Below are positions 12,221-22,272 of a stretch of DNA of 64,000 bases, one piece after another. The notes beneath the pieces are model-generated. The model had not been told where the DNA came from. It saw nothing but the letters and a program-made list of their open reading frames with translations, and did not search any database. Within the stretch, counting starts at the first letter, position 1; each line of letters begins with the position of its first letter. The stretch comes from Liriodendron chinense (Eukaryota > Streptophyta > Magnoliopsida > Magnoliales > Magnoliaceae). The DNA lies in contig ML058477.1 in assembly GCA_003013855.2 (NCBI GenBank), forward strand, positions 3,968,001 through 4,032,000, in the 5' to 3' direction. Both the position numbers and the translations under genes were made by a program.

Positions 12221-12612
12221 CAGTCACCCGTCATAAAAATACGGGAAGAGGGCTCTGAGTTATATCATCTCGAGGTCACCTATCATAAAAATTCAGGAAG
12301 AGGGCTTCGAGTCGTGCCTTCTCCAGGTCACCTGTCATAAAAATATGGGAAGAGGGCCTTGGGTCGTGCCGACTAAAAATCAATGTTTGTGTACTCCAGT
12401 GGTCACCCGTAATAAAAATACGGGAAGAGGGCCCAGTGTTGAACCACTCGATTAAAATCCTCGATTAGGCAGTTGCGATGCGTCTTCTCAAGGTCACCTG
12501 TCATAAAAATATGAGAAGAGGGCCTTGGGTCGTGCCGACCAACAGACGATGTTCGTGTACTCCAGTGGTCACCCGTCATAAAAATAGGGGAAGAGGGCCC
12601 AGTGTTAAACCA
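12221..12612. repeat. Stem-loop repeat array in segment A (six copies)
   Basis: Six copies start with (G/A)GTCAC and end with GGGC(C/T). They have 5' arms at 12227, 12279, 12331, 12406, 12497 and 12572. The clearest are CCCGT/ACGGG around a TCATAAAAAT-type loop at 12227-12245 and 12406-12424. The third copy keeps pairing as CCTGT/ATGGG with G-T wobbles. Outer arms also pair: AGTC/GGCT in copy 1, GGTC/GGCC in others. Copies 2, 5 and 6 are imperfect. Confidence 0.75.
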
Positions 12613-12777
12613 CTCGATTAAAAATCCTGACAGTCCTTTAACCTGGACAATTCGAAAGAAAATAGGACATAGACATCCGACTTGCCTAAAAGCATGGCTC
12701 AGTCCATAACAAGAAAATAAAGCCTCTATGACCATGAACTCAAAGACCATAGTCCCTGATGATTTAGTCACTTGCTC

Positions 12778-12988
12778 GATCTATCCGGGCCTTTTCTCGA
12801 ATACTCCATCTATTGTACAAACATTATTCATAGTGAAGTTTGGTCGCTTTGTGCCGTGGTTTTCTCCCGCAAGGGTTTCCACGTTAAAATCTCTATGTTC
12901 TTTATGGTGTGCATGATTTATATTGATAATTCCTCATTTGCTTTATTTGATTTATCTATGATGCTTGCATACATTTACTTTTGCTTTT
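12778..12988 (+). mobile_element. Copia LTR-like fragment present in segment A only
   Basis: The stretch CGCTTTGTGCCGTGG...TTTCCACGTTAAAA closely resembles GCTTTGTGCCGTGGTC...CCACGTAAAATCG at 26389-26438 in the copia solo LTR of this window. Segment B lacks it, and TTGCT occurs at both junctions. It is either a fragment insertion in A or a microhomology deletion in B. No TG..CA ends are visible. Confidence 0.5.
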
Positions 12989-13164
12989 TAATCAAGGGTG
13001 GTCATCCGTTGATGTAATTAAGGACTCGTGATTAATATCACAGCCTGGAATGTAAAAGATCTCAAAATCTCTGGAATAAAATTCGCCTTGCGATATCTCT
13101 TCTCATGTATACTTTGTGAATGCTTATGATTGTTTATGAATATCTCTATAGTCAGAAATCCCCC

Positions 13165-13560
13165 CAGAATAAGGAAACACAAGAAAACTGCCTTGAGCAT
13201 TTTCTAATTTCAACACCTTCTAAGAAGTATATCAGAGATGTTCATAGGAACTATGTTACACCAAATGGAATCTTCATAATGACCCATCTTGAAGTTCACC
13301 AAGCACCTCTTAAACATTGGAATGGTCATGTCATTGACCCATGCAATCTTGTAGGGTTGTGGGTGTGCCTCCATTGGTAATTGCATCTTCCCAACCAGCT
13401 CTTTCAATACCGCATTTGAACAACTGCCCTCATCAATAATCAGGTTGCATACCCTATCACCACATTGATCTCGGGTTTGGATAAGAGCAGTCTGTTGGGG
13501 CTCAAATTTGCACCCATTGTAAACCAACATCCCGTGGTCTATTGACAATAATTTTGATCA
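13165..13560 (-). pseudogene. Ty3/gypsy protease-region remnant
   Basis: The minus frame 13548-13210 reads RDQCGDRVCNLIIDEGSCSN, then VLKELVGKMQL, HPQPYKIAWVND and KRCLVNFKMGHYEDS. This is the retropepsin-like region of Ty3/gypsy polyproteins: the IDxGS active-site strand, then the PYK.xWLN and RC stretches. In the family this domain cleaves Gag-Pol. No reverse transcriptase follows; segment A begins directly downstream. The matching gag lies at 17.06-18.4 kb in the same orientation, separated by segment B and its upstream module. I infer one element broken by later insertions. Confidence 0.75.
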
Positions 13561-13639
13561 GTTTTGAGGTCGGGAAAGCCTTGCAAACGCCAGCATAACC
13601 TTGATCGCTTGGTAGCGACCAAAATTTGTAAACAGCATT

Positions 13640-14065
13640 TCGGAGCGGAACTGGACATGCGCTTTGCCGCCAAATGATCTGAAATGTCCTAAAACCCATA
13701 ACCTGCAAGTTTCGAAGTCATCCAATGCATATTTTTACCGGGCACCTCGAAATGCGTTTCGTCCCTGCTTGGAGCTGACCAAAAGGGTCTGTAAGCCTAC
13801 AGCTACTACTTCAGAGCAGAACTGGACATGTACTTCACTGCCAAATGATCCGAAATGTCCTAAAACCCCTAACCTGCAAGTTTCAAAATCATCCGGTGCA
13901 TATTTTTACCCGCACACCTCGAAATGCGTTTCATCCCTGCTTGGAGCTGACCAAAAGGGTCCGTAAGCCTACAGCTACCATTTCAGAGTGGAACTGGACA
14001 TGCGCTTCACCGCCAAATGATCCGGAGCACCCCAAAACCCTTAAATAACAAGTTTGAAGTCATTA
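13640..14065. repeat. Tandem array, about 171 bp, three copies
   Basis: The word AAATGATC(T/C) recurs at 13672, 13843 and 14015. It is followed by AACCTGCAAGTTT(C) and CACCTCGAAATGCGTTTC in the first two full copies, and preceded by AACTGGACATG in all three. The third copy is truncated. No conserved protein results. Confidence 0.85.
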
Positions 14066-14575
14066 TGATGCGTCTTTCCATGCGCGCGCTCCCCGGAACA
14101 ACGTTCTTATACGACAAGCCGACCCGAAGGCTCCAAATTAGGAAGGGAGTACCAAAATTGGCAACATCTGGACTTCCACACCCCATCCCGTTCATTCAGG
14201 AGGTCAATCATAGCCTAGAAGTGGCTTGGCGACAGCGAGTGCATGTTTAGAAAAGGTAGCTATCCTTTGGAGGTCCCCCGTTAGAGCTGAAATCCTGAAA
14301 TTTTCTAGTGCTGGAATCCTGAAAATCTGGCTAAGTAGTGGGAAAGCGCCGGCAAAGGACATTGGCCTGGCCTCCAACCACATGCGCTTGCACCCTATTA
14401 GTGAAATGGAGTGAATGAAACACTTTTTCGAAAAGCGCCGGGAAATGCGCCGGTAAAGGACATGCGCCCGGATCCACCACATGCGCCTGGTGCATTTTTA
14501 TCACATGCGCTTGGCTTTGCTTCTGGCACATGCGCCGGGAAATACCCGCCAGACCGGACCCGAACCCGATTACCC

Positions 14576-14586
14576 CCTATAAATAG
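14576..14586 (+). promoter_or_regulatory. TATA box
   Basis: CCTATAAATAG lies within the CACATGCGC-motif region. A similar CTATAAATA occurs at 10499, about 1.05 kb upstream of segment A, and this one lies about 1.0-1.2 kb upstream of segment B. Both modules therefore have the same promoter-to-segment layout. Confidence 0.5.
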
Positions 14587-15093
14587 CGATGTCACTTCAT
14601 TTCATCGGCACGAGATCATCCCCTGCCGACCTCAGAGTGATGTAAGCACCACATGCGCTTGCTTTCTTTCCCCTCGCCGGATACCTTGGCCGGAGTGGAT
14701 TCCCTCGCCGGAAACCCTCGCCCGAAAGGGATTTCCTCGCCGGAATCCCAAGTTTAGGAAGAAAATCCTGAAATTTTCTAAGTGTTGGGCACATGCGCCG
14801 GCTTATCCCCCACATGCGCCGGCTTATTCCACAATATGCGCCGGCTTTTCCCACCGGAAAAACATGAAAATCCACTAAGTCCAGGAGGGACATTCACCCA
14901 CTGCTTGGGTCCAGGCACATGTGCACCACCACATGCGTCGGGATTGCCTCCCGTTTCTCTTTTTCAATGAAAAAACACCTCCACATGCGCCCGGGAGATG
15001 GGACATGCGCCCGGCTCCCTGCCACATGCTCCTGAAAGCTGATGCAGTGCCACATGCGCCTGCACTATAACCACATGCGCTTGCACACACACA

Positions 15094-15118
15094 CCCCCCC
15101 CCCCCCCCCCCCCCCCCC
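15094..15118. repeat. Poly(C) run of 25
   Basis: 25 consecutive C follow a short CA repeat, inside the CACATGCGC-motif region. Length may be unreliable in an assembly. Confidence 0.9.
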
Positions 15119-15424
15119 ATGCGCCTGGACGCTGATGGGAGGGGTGGCCCGCCTTCGTCCGAGATCGAATTTTGATGAAACCGCCTCTCCTAGATGCATC
15201 TCGATGAGTTCTATCCATCCACCGGATCAGATTCTCCAACGGTCAATGATAAGTGGCCCAAATCAGTGTTTTGGTCCAAAATGACCAACACTTAGATAAT
15301 TTGGCAGCTTTGGAAATCCTTCCGAAAGAGCCGAAAACGGCCGAAAACGAGAAGAATCGGGCGGAATTGGACCAAGCCCGAGAGGAAAACTTTTCTTCTA
15401 CATGACATGATACACCATAATCAT

Positions 15425-15895
15425 GTGTCGCGATGAGGTTATCTGATCTCAGGACCCTCGAATACCCTAATCGAGCGGTCGGCAGGCCCGCTACTTAGTT
15501 ATTTCCAGTCCTGGGAAGTGCCCTGTTGGCCCGAAAATTGACTTCTGCTAAACAAATCGGAACGCGATCGCACCGCGATCTTCGTGGACATAATCCACCC
15601 CTGTTCCAAGACGGTCATCAATAATATTCACCGACTACCCTGATTAGACCGCAGACAGGTCCACTACTTAGTCATTTCCAGCCCTGGGAGGTGCCCTGTT
15701 GGCCCGAAAATTGACTTCTGCTAAGCAAATCGAAACGCGATCGCACAGTGATCTTCGTGGACGTAATCCACCCCTGTTCAGAGACGGTTATCGACAATAT
15801 TCAACGATCTCTCTGATCAGACCGCAAACAGGTCCACTACTTAGTCATTTTCAGCCCCAGGAAGTACCCTGTTGGCTTGAAGATTGACTAATGCC
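15425..15895. repeat. Tandem array, about 173 bp, three copies, at the head of segment B
   Basis: CTACTTAG recurs at 15491, 15663 and 15837. Each is followed by a TTTCCAGxCCTGGGA-like word, GCCCTGTTGGCCCGAAAATT, and a GCGATCGCAC...GATCTTCGTGGAC block (weaker in the last). Segment A has a single copy of this head, so B gained two by tandem duplication, or A lost them. Confidence 0.8.
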
Positions 15896-17056
15896 AAATG
15901 AAATCAATCGCAATCTCAAAGACGCTGAGACAAAGCTAAAGCGCTCAAGCCCAGGCTATCCAACAGCCGAGTTAAGCATTTATGGGGCACCGATCCCCAT
16001 CATTCATAAGAAATTGGCATGAACAGGAGTCCATCGGACCCTATACTTAGCCACCTACAGGCATTGGAAATAGCCGATCCAGCCCATTGAATTTGGATCT
16101 TCAAAAGATCTTAGCTCGATAAAGCCTATTCGATCCCAAACAGATCATCAGAAAATACTCAGAAGAAAGAGTGTTCTCGAAGACGAGTCGCCCAACTCCA
16201 GAAGAAAGACATTTACTTTACTGTACAAAGCTCTATTCATCCCGGATAAAGGTCCGAGGCTAAACCTAAGGGGTTATGGTTACCACGAGAAACCACATAC
16301 AAAGAGTTCAAACTAAGCTTGAAACATCTTGCTATGGACTGCCACTATGAAAAAGACAGTCGATGCCCTACCCATCGACAACGGGTCCATTGGTTGAGCT
16401 GATGAGGCAGTTGCGGATTGCTTTCCTAAGGTCACCTGTTCACAGTAACAGGCGCGAGCTTTAGGTTATGCCGACCAACATTTCGATGTTCTTGTATTCC
16501 AGCGGTCACCTGTTCACAGTAACAAGCGCGGGCCCAGAGTTGCACCACTCAATTAAAAACCTCGTTCGGGAACATTGCGGAGTGCTCTCCTAAGGTCACC
16601 CGTCATAAAAATACGGGCGCGGGCCTTGGGTTATGCCGACCAACATTCGAGGATCGTGTATTCCAGTGGTCACTTGTTCACAGTAACAGGCGCGGGCCCC
16701 GAGTTGCACCACTCGAATCCTGACAGTCTCTCAACCCGGACAATCCGAAAGAAAATGGGACATAGACATCCGGCGTGTCTAACAAATGTGGCTCAGTCCA
16801 TAACAAGAAAACAAAGGTCTAAACGACCATGAACTTAAGACCATAATCCCCGGCGGATTAGTCTTTTGCCTTCCAATCAAGGGTGATCAACCGTTGATGT
16901 AATTAAAGGCTCGTGACCAGTATCACAGCCTGCAATGTGAAAGATCTCAGAATCTCTGGAATAAAATTCACCTTGCGATATCTCTCTCTTGTGTACACTT
17001 TGTGATTGCTTATGATTGTCTATGAATGTCTCTATACTCAGAATTCCCCAGAATAA
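15590..17056. repeat. Segment B, partner of segment A
   Basis: This is the collinear counterpart of 11545-13163. It includes CGGATAAAGGTC, TTATGGTTACCACGAGAAACC-type sequence and the stem-loop repeats. The final 130 bases read GGAATAAAATTCACCTTGCG...GAAACACA. It ends within about 10 bases of the gypsy gag/zinc-knuckle remnant. A minus-strand frame over the end (17098-16877) has a counterpart in A (13200-13018), but the two differ by frameshifts and look non-coding. Confidence 0.7.
16427..16700. repeat. Stem-loop repeat array in segment B (four copies)
   Basis: Copies lie at 16435-16452 (CCTGTT/AACAGG, loop CACAGT), 16509-16526 (CCTGTT/AACAAG), 16599-16617 (CCCGT/ACGGG, loop CATAAAAAT) and 16673-16690 (CTTGTT/AACAGG). 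All sit between GGTCAC and GCGC(G)(G)G. Two loop classes are therefore interchangeable within one outer frame, while the stems stay complementary. Confidence 0.8.
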
Positions 17057-17059
17057 AAG

Positions 17060-18440
17060 AAACACAGAAAAAACAAAAGAAGGACTGCTAACGAGCAAGT
17101 TCTGATTCTCTTTTTTCTAAGTTCTAACACAGTCCATTGCCAATATTCAGTGTCATCCTTCTTAGGGGCTATAGGAACTCTTTGAACAACAGCCAATATC
17201 CCATTTTTTGGGCCACATTCATAGGTGTCTCCTTGTGGTTCATCAGTCTTACATGGATCTTTTTTCCCTTCGAATTCGTTACCTCTTCTTCTGCACAAAT
17301 AGCCGTAACTTTCCGATGCATAATGTCCCTTTCCACCACAATTATAGCAGTTCACGTCTTTCATATCCTGGCGTGAATCACTTCCTACAGGGCCTTGCCT
17401 TGATTCTCCGTGAAACGAGGTGGCTTTGAATTAGTAGGCTTGTTGGTGGTTGCGTTATTAGGGACCCTTACCTTCCAGCTGACTTCCGTACCTCGTTGAT
17501 TCATCAACTCACCGGTAACTGCACCAAATCTTCTCCTAACTGGCTGTCTAAGTTGTTGCTCAATTTTCAAAGCCAATTGGAATGCATCATCTATCCCACA
17601 AAGCCTCACAATAATCATTTCTCTTTGAATTTCAGCTCTTAGGCCCGACTTGAAACGAGAGAGGATATGACGCTCCTTTGTAATTTAGCAATAGACTGTA
17701 AGCTCGTTGAAGCACTCCATGTTTTCTTCTACCGTCATGTTTCCTTGTCGTAGTTTGAGCAACCATTCATAGAGCACATCCTCATAATCAAGAGGAAGAT
17801 ACTTCTCCTTTATCTTTGACTTCATTTCTTTCCAATGAACATTAGGTGGCCGGCCAAGTCGATACACACGGTCTTCCACACTTCTCCACTAAACACGTGC
17901 ATGCCCATTAAACTTCATCTTCGCAAACCTGACTTGACAATCATCATAAATGTCGATTTGAAGTAATCCTCTAATGCTGTCGGCCAATCAAAAAATTGAG
18001 TCAGCTCCAACTTACTGATGAAGTTAGGTACATCTATTTTCACCTTCGTGATATCGTTGGCCACATAGTTGCGTTCCAGTCGGTCCCCTCTAAAATACCT
18101 TGGTACAGTGTATATGAGCGCACCTCGTGGGGGAATAGACTGCTCCTGAGTAGCCCTACCGGTGGTTACATTAGCAGGTGCCACTGGATGCTCTCGAAGA
18201 AGATTATCGACCTCACCTTCTTCCTATGCCATATGCTGTCTGGAAGTTTCACCATCTCTCATGTAATAAGTAGGGTTTGCCGGTACATGATTTTCGTCGT
18301 TCCTTGACTCCAATCGCTCCACTTGCAGCTCCAAAGCATCCATGCGACGCACCTAGTAGTTGAGTTGATCCACCATGTGTGCAAGCATGTCATCCTGCTG
18401 CCCATTCGTAAATCTCCCATGGTAGGATCTACCTGTGCAA
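17060..18440 (-). pseudogene. Ty3/gypsy gag remnant with degenerate zinc knuckle
   Basis: Minus-strand pieces in order are: DVPNFISKLELTQFFDWPTA (18184-17915 frame), YRLGRPPNVHWKEMKSKIKE and RQGNMTVEENMECFNELTVY (17879-17685), ALKIEQQLRQPVRR (17618-17385), and a zinc knuckle CYNCGGKGHYASES (17364 frame). The last Cys of CX2CX4HX4C is replaced by Ser. Stops and frameshifts separate the pieces. Gag forms the virus-like particle in the family. After WTVLELRKK the sequence runs into segment B. With the protease at 13.2-13.5 kb it forms a dismembered element whose leader and LTR lie to the right. Confidence 0.75.
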
Positions 18441-18459
18441 GTCGACCTCAGCAAGCCTA

Positions 18460-18475
18460 GGCTTTGATACCAAAT
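18460..18475 (-). other. Primer binding site, initiator Met tRNA type
   Basis: The minus strand reads TTTGGTATCAAAGCC, close to the TGGTATCAGAGC primer site of many plant LTR elements. It sits immediately after the LTR end TATCA and upstream of the gag remnant. Confidence 0.65.
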
Positions 18476-18878
18476 TGATAGCAGACGGGCAACAGGAATA
18501 AAGAAAATAAAGAGAAAGAACGGAGATTTAAAGGTTTTAAGGAGAAGATGTGATGATTAGAAAGAAGAAGAGTATAGGAGATTAGAGTAAGAGAATAGAG
18601 TAGGGAAGGGATAGATTTCACCGGAATTAACATCGGTGGTGGTCTTGGAGTCGGTACCAAGAAGGGAAAGAGAAGTTGGCACCTTTTTAGTTTTCTTTCT
18701 TTAAAACTAGGTTACAATGTAATGTCTTTCTCCCCAAGAAACCCCTACATAAAGACCCCAACTTACTTAAATACATATTACAAAAATACCTTGTAAAAGA
18801 CATATTATAAAAATACCCCTGCAATAACTTTTCTTGACAAAAAGCACACGTGCGGTTGTTGGCTCAAGGGGTCCCAAC
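18476..18878 (-). mobile_element. 5' LTR of the minus-strand gypsy remnant (partial)
   Basis: In the minus direction the LTR ends ...CTATCA next to the primer site. A TATA-like CTTTATGTA lies near 18749-18757. The other border is not seen, because a hAT element is inserted at 18879; LTR sequence may resume after 19799. No 3' LTR copy was found. Confidence 0.45.
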
Positions 18879-19791
18879 TAAGGCTGTACATCGAGTCGAG
18901 TCGAGTCGAGGTGGGCCAAGCTTGGTTTGACTCTCCTCGAGTTCGAGCTCGAGCTCGAGCTCACCCTCGAGCTTACCATTGAAGCTTGCCTTGTTTGCTA
19001 AAACTTTTGAGGCGAGCTCGAGGCGAGCTAGTGGATCAAGTCGAGGCGAGCTTACCTCGAGTCGAGTCGAGCTTGCTCCCACCTCAATTTATTATATTTT
19101 TTACTACAAAATACAAATTAAAAGTCAACAACATTAAGTTCGAGAAGTCACACATATATTAGGGGAGAATAGTATTTCTATAGGTGGGACCCACCATTAA
19201 AATGACCTAGCTCTGATCAATTTTTTCTTTGGCCAAGTCACACATGCATTCAATGCAAACCACTAGTAATATTTTATGAACCATAATTAACATAGTACAT
19301 GCATGGCTCACCACGTGAATGGACTGCCCTAATTATTGTGTGGTCCATCTTCATGATGAGGCCCAGCTGATTCATGGATCAGGTGCACCACCTCCCTTGT
19401 AAAATTGCAATCAATAGCTGCATATGGTGTTTGGTCTAACCATAACCCCTGTTTTGTAGATATGTATGGTGTGTGGTCTCACCGTAGCACTTGTGTTTGT
19501 GTAGTGTGTAAAACACACAACCACTATGTGCTCACCATGTTTTGTACTTGAAATTACTCAATCCATCAAATATGCTCAACAAGGAATGTTTTACCTGAAC
19601 AAAATAATAGGATTAAGAAACCCCCAACGTGTGAGGGTTTTATATGTCCTAAGCTTGAACCCCAATGTGTGTGTGGGGGGAGGGGGGAGAGAGAACCAAG
19701 AAATAAGAAGATTATGATTTTTTTTAAACAAATATCTATATGAAATGAGTCGAGCTCAAGCTCGAGCTGACTCGGCTCATGACCAGCCCTG
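18879..19791. mobile_element. Non-autonomous hAT element with 8-bp TSD
   Basis: The right end, reverse complemented, reads CAGGGCTGGTCATGAGCC, a typical hAT terminus; the left end reads AAGGCTGTACATCGAG. Subterminal regions are full of GAGCTCGAGCTC and GAGTCGAGTCGAG words. Flanks are GTCCCAAC (18871-18878) and GGCCCAAC (19792-19799), 7 of 8 matching. It has no transposase frame, so it must rely on one supplied in trans. It is inserted in the LTR of the gypsy remnant. Confidence 0.75.
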
Positions 19792-19858
19792 GGCCCAACC
19801 GCACCACCTCTATTGGCTTGTAAGAGTGGTCAACTAACCTGTGGGACCTAGAGAAGAC

Positions 19859-20750
19859 TCATAGGTCCCACCCCAGCCTTACTTCTTCTATAGACTTTGA
19901 GGCCCCTATCACATAGTAGATAGTATTCGGAAGAATTATTCTTCTCTTACAGAGATTGTCCACTATTAACACCTTCTTCCTACCCACTAGCGAAGCAAGC
20001 ACCGCAACCTTTGATAGGGCATCGTAACCCCATACAAATGTTGTTGGATTGATCTCCTCACTGCTTCCCTCCTTGCATAGCATCATACAGAAAGATTTGA
20101 TTGAAAAGTTGCTGGACTTATCATGAAGCCACCTCATCGAGTCGGATTTGGAAATCGATTGATTTACTTTGGACAACAACTCAAGAAGATCGATGAGCTC
20201 TTCGATCTCTACATCCTCTAAGTTCCTTCTACATGGCGGGGCTCAACAACAAACATCATACACCCTCAAATTGGCTTCAGTTGCCAACCTTGCTGAGTGT
20301 GGAAATAGTTCGGTTAATTTTTTATCCCCCAACCATATATCCTCCCAAAGCCTAATTTTTTTTCCATCCCCAACAAGAAACCTTTCCCTTCCCAAACTTT
20401 ACTTTTTATCAAGGCAATGGACTTCCATAGATATGAAGCCTTGTAGTGAAGACAACTTTATCCACCTACCCCTTTCTCCCACCCCATATTTCCTCCCAAC
20501 CACTTCTCTTCAAAAAGAGCACTCTTTTGCTCCAAACCTCCAAACCCATTTGTCTATTATCAAGAAAGTTGCCCTCAACATTTTGAAGAAATTATCTCGA
20601 ACTTCATGTGAGGTATCAAATGATAGAGTTAGCTAGATTATTTCCAACTCCTCTTTGATTGATTGCTTCCTCCCTCATTTAGAGAACACACCTTGGAGCA
20701 ATAGTGCCTCCCAATGGCACCAATTTTTCAGTGCCTTGAATCGTGTAGCG
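19859..20750 (-). pseudogene. L1-type LINE ORF2 3' fragment (zf-RVT region)
   Basis: The minus frame 20179-19859 reads DSMRWLHDKSSNFSIKSFC, then KKVLIVDNLCKRRIILPN. This matches the zf-RVT region at the C-terminus of plant L1 ORF2 (SGxFSVKSFY, then LLTxDNLxRRxxxxPN). Upstream minus-strand sequence to about 20700 gives broken versions of the GDGxKIRFWEDxWLG motif. Reverse transcriptase core and endonuclease are missing, and frames are disrupted. A dead, truncated copy. Confidence 0.7.
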
Positions 20751-21425
20751 TCTTTTCTATTTTATTTGTATTTTTGGCGTTTTTAATATAATTTCCAACA
20801 ATTTTTAAAATGTTATTTTAGTTTTTGTGAAATGTCTGGAGTTTAGATTGCTCAATACATGTATGGAGTTTAGATCTACACATGCATGCACTAAATTGGT
20901 GCTTTCTAGCTCTTTCTATTATTATTATTATTTTTTTTATATATTTTTGGCAGTTTTGGGCAATTTTTTGGGATGAATAACCATACATACATTAGATTGC
21001 ATGAATTTCAGGCCGTTTTGAGGCTATTTGAGTGTACCCAAATTGGCCTGATGCTATTCATCCAAATTAAATTTTATTTTTTCCCTCAAATTTCTAAATG
21101 AAATGGTGTCGAATGGTTGGGATATACATTAGCATGATGAATCCCATGGATTGCATGAATTTTGGGCTATTCTTGGGCCATTTGAGTGTATTTAAATCGG
21201 CCCAACACTATTCATCTAAATTAAATTGTTTTTCCTCAAATTTCTTGTGGGGAAATGGTGTCAAAGTTTAGGGATATGCATTAGTGGTATGAATCCCACG
21301 GATTACATGCATTTTTGGGCTGTTGTGGGGCCATTTTAGTGTACCCTAATTAGCTTATTGTTAGTCATTCGAGTTTAGTTTTCAATGTCTGGTTTGTATT
21401 TGTTTAAGATACTGTTGTTTTAACA
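20751..21425. other. Gene-free AT-rich interval with an internal direct repeat
   Basis: A block containing GGGATxTxCATTAG, GATTGCATG(A/C)AT or GATTACATGCAT, and GGGC(C/T)xTT(T/G)xAGTGTA is repeated about three times between 20960 and 21350 at roughly 150-160 base spacing. No coding signal. Confidence 0.45.
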
Positions 21426-21438
21426 TTATAAGCTTGTA

Positions 21439-21617
21439 ACCTGCACAGGGTTTTGGCGAACGGCAAGTGTCGTGGGTGTGCTCCCCACAAATGTGAGTTC
21501 AATTCCCCTCCCTGGGGTTACCCCTTGCATGTGGTTTGCAGGTGATTGCGTGCATCCGCAAGGAATAGTCTCGCCTTAAAATGGGGCAGGAACACCCTGA
21601 CATTATAAAAAAATAAA
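21439..21617 (+). mobile_element. SINE with 13-bp TSD
   Basis: The body starts ACCTGCACAGGGTTTTGGCG. It has an A-box-like TGGCGAACGGCAAGTG and a B-box-like GAGTTCAATTCCCC, then TTGCAGGTGATTGCGTGC, and ends in an A-rich tail. It is flanked by TTATAAGCTTGTA (21426-21438) and TTATATGCTTGTA (21618-21630), 12 of 13 matching. This is the expected structure of a tRNA-derived SINE moved by LINE machinery. Confidence 0.75.
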
Positions 21618-22272
21618 TTATATGCTTGTATTTTGGTAGGAGTATGGGGCTTTGGGACTAGTTTTGGGTTGATGACTTGAGTCATTTGACGGTTGCGGTC
21701 GACCGGTGACTTGGTTTACTTGGAGAGTTGAGAGAGATACTTGGTTGGTTTGAGTAACTTGTGAGTAGAAAAATGACGGAGATTTCAGGTAATGAAGATA
21801 TTGGATGACAATATTGTGAGAAAGTAGGTGGGAATTGGCATGCCATATAATGCAATTACTGTGGAAGATCAATACCTAGAGGAATCAATCATGTGAAACA
21901 ACGTTTGCCACATCAAAAGGGGCAAGGCGTGTGCCCAAGTATTCCAAAAGAGATAAGGATGATGCAGAAGAATCTGGTAGATATTAATGGGAAGAAAGCT
22001 ACTGTAAAGAAAGGAAGGATGCTCTCAATGCGGCCCGCTGAGGGTTTTGGGCTTTGATTATATGGGTATGAGTGATGCTGATGTTGGAGAGCCTTCAAAC
22101 TGTGCATGTCAAGGGTGCTCAGACCGATCGGGCGACTGGTTTGCCCTTTGGCCCAGATGCACAGCAAGGTTGCTGTACAAATCTCATGTGCCCTAGACCG
22201 GTCGGGCAACCGGTCTGTAGGGGGCTCTGACAGGTCTGTGGTGAGGCAAACTGTGTTGTTTCTTTGCATTTT

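Larger units (their letters stand above)
11545..13163. repeat. Segment A, one of two related 1.5-kb LTR-like segments
   Basis: From about 11545 this segment aligns with 15780-17055. Shared landmarks, in order, are GTCATTTTCA(A/G)CCC(T/C), GATTGACTAATGCCAAAT, CGGATAAAGGT, CTATGGTTACCACGAGAAACC-type sequence, the stem-loop repeats, and an end at GGAAACACA (13163), where B ends at GAAACACA. It carries about 215 bases (12778-12990) absent from B. Neither copy encodes a recognisable protein. The common CACA end suggests an LTR or LTR-like terminus. Confidence 0.7.
14340..15125. repeat. Array of the short motif CACATGCGC(C/T)
   Basis: I count about 13 exact CATGCGC cores in 14380-15125, plus near-matches (CATGCGT, CATGCTC, TATGCGC). 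Most are embedded in CCACATGCGC(C/T)(G/T)G. Spacing is irregular, mostly 17-30 bases inside clusters. Two more cores lie in the preceding 171-bp array. They flank a TATA box, so they could be promoter elements of an LTR-like module; that role is inference. Confidence 0.75.

Noticed and set aside
14398..15239. Frames with repeated AHVVG/ACGG or MRLH peptides
   Set aside because: These are translations of the CACATGCGC motif array in different frames, not protein repeats.
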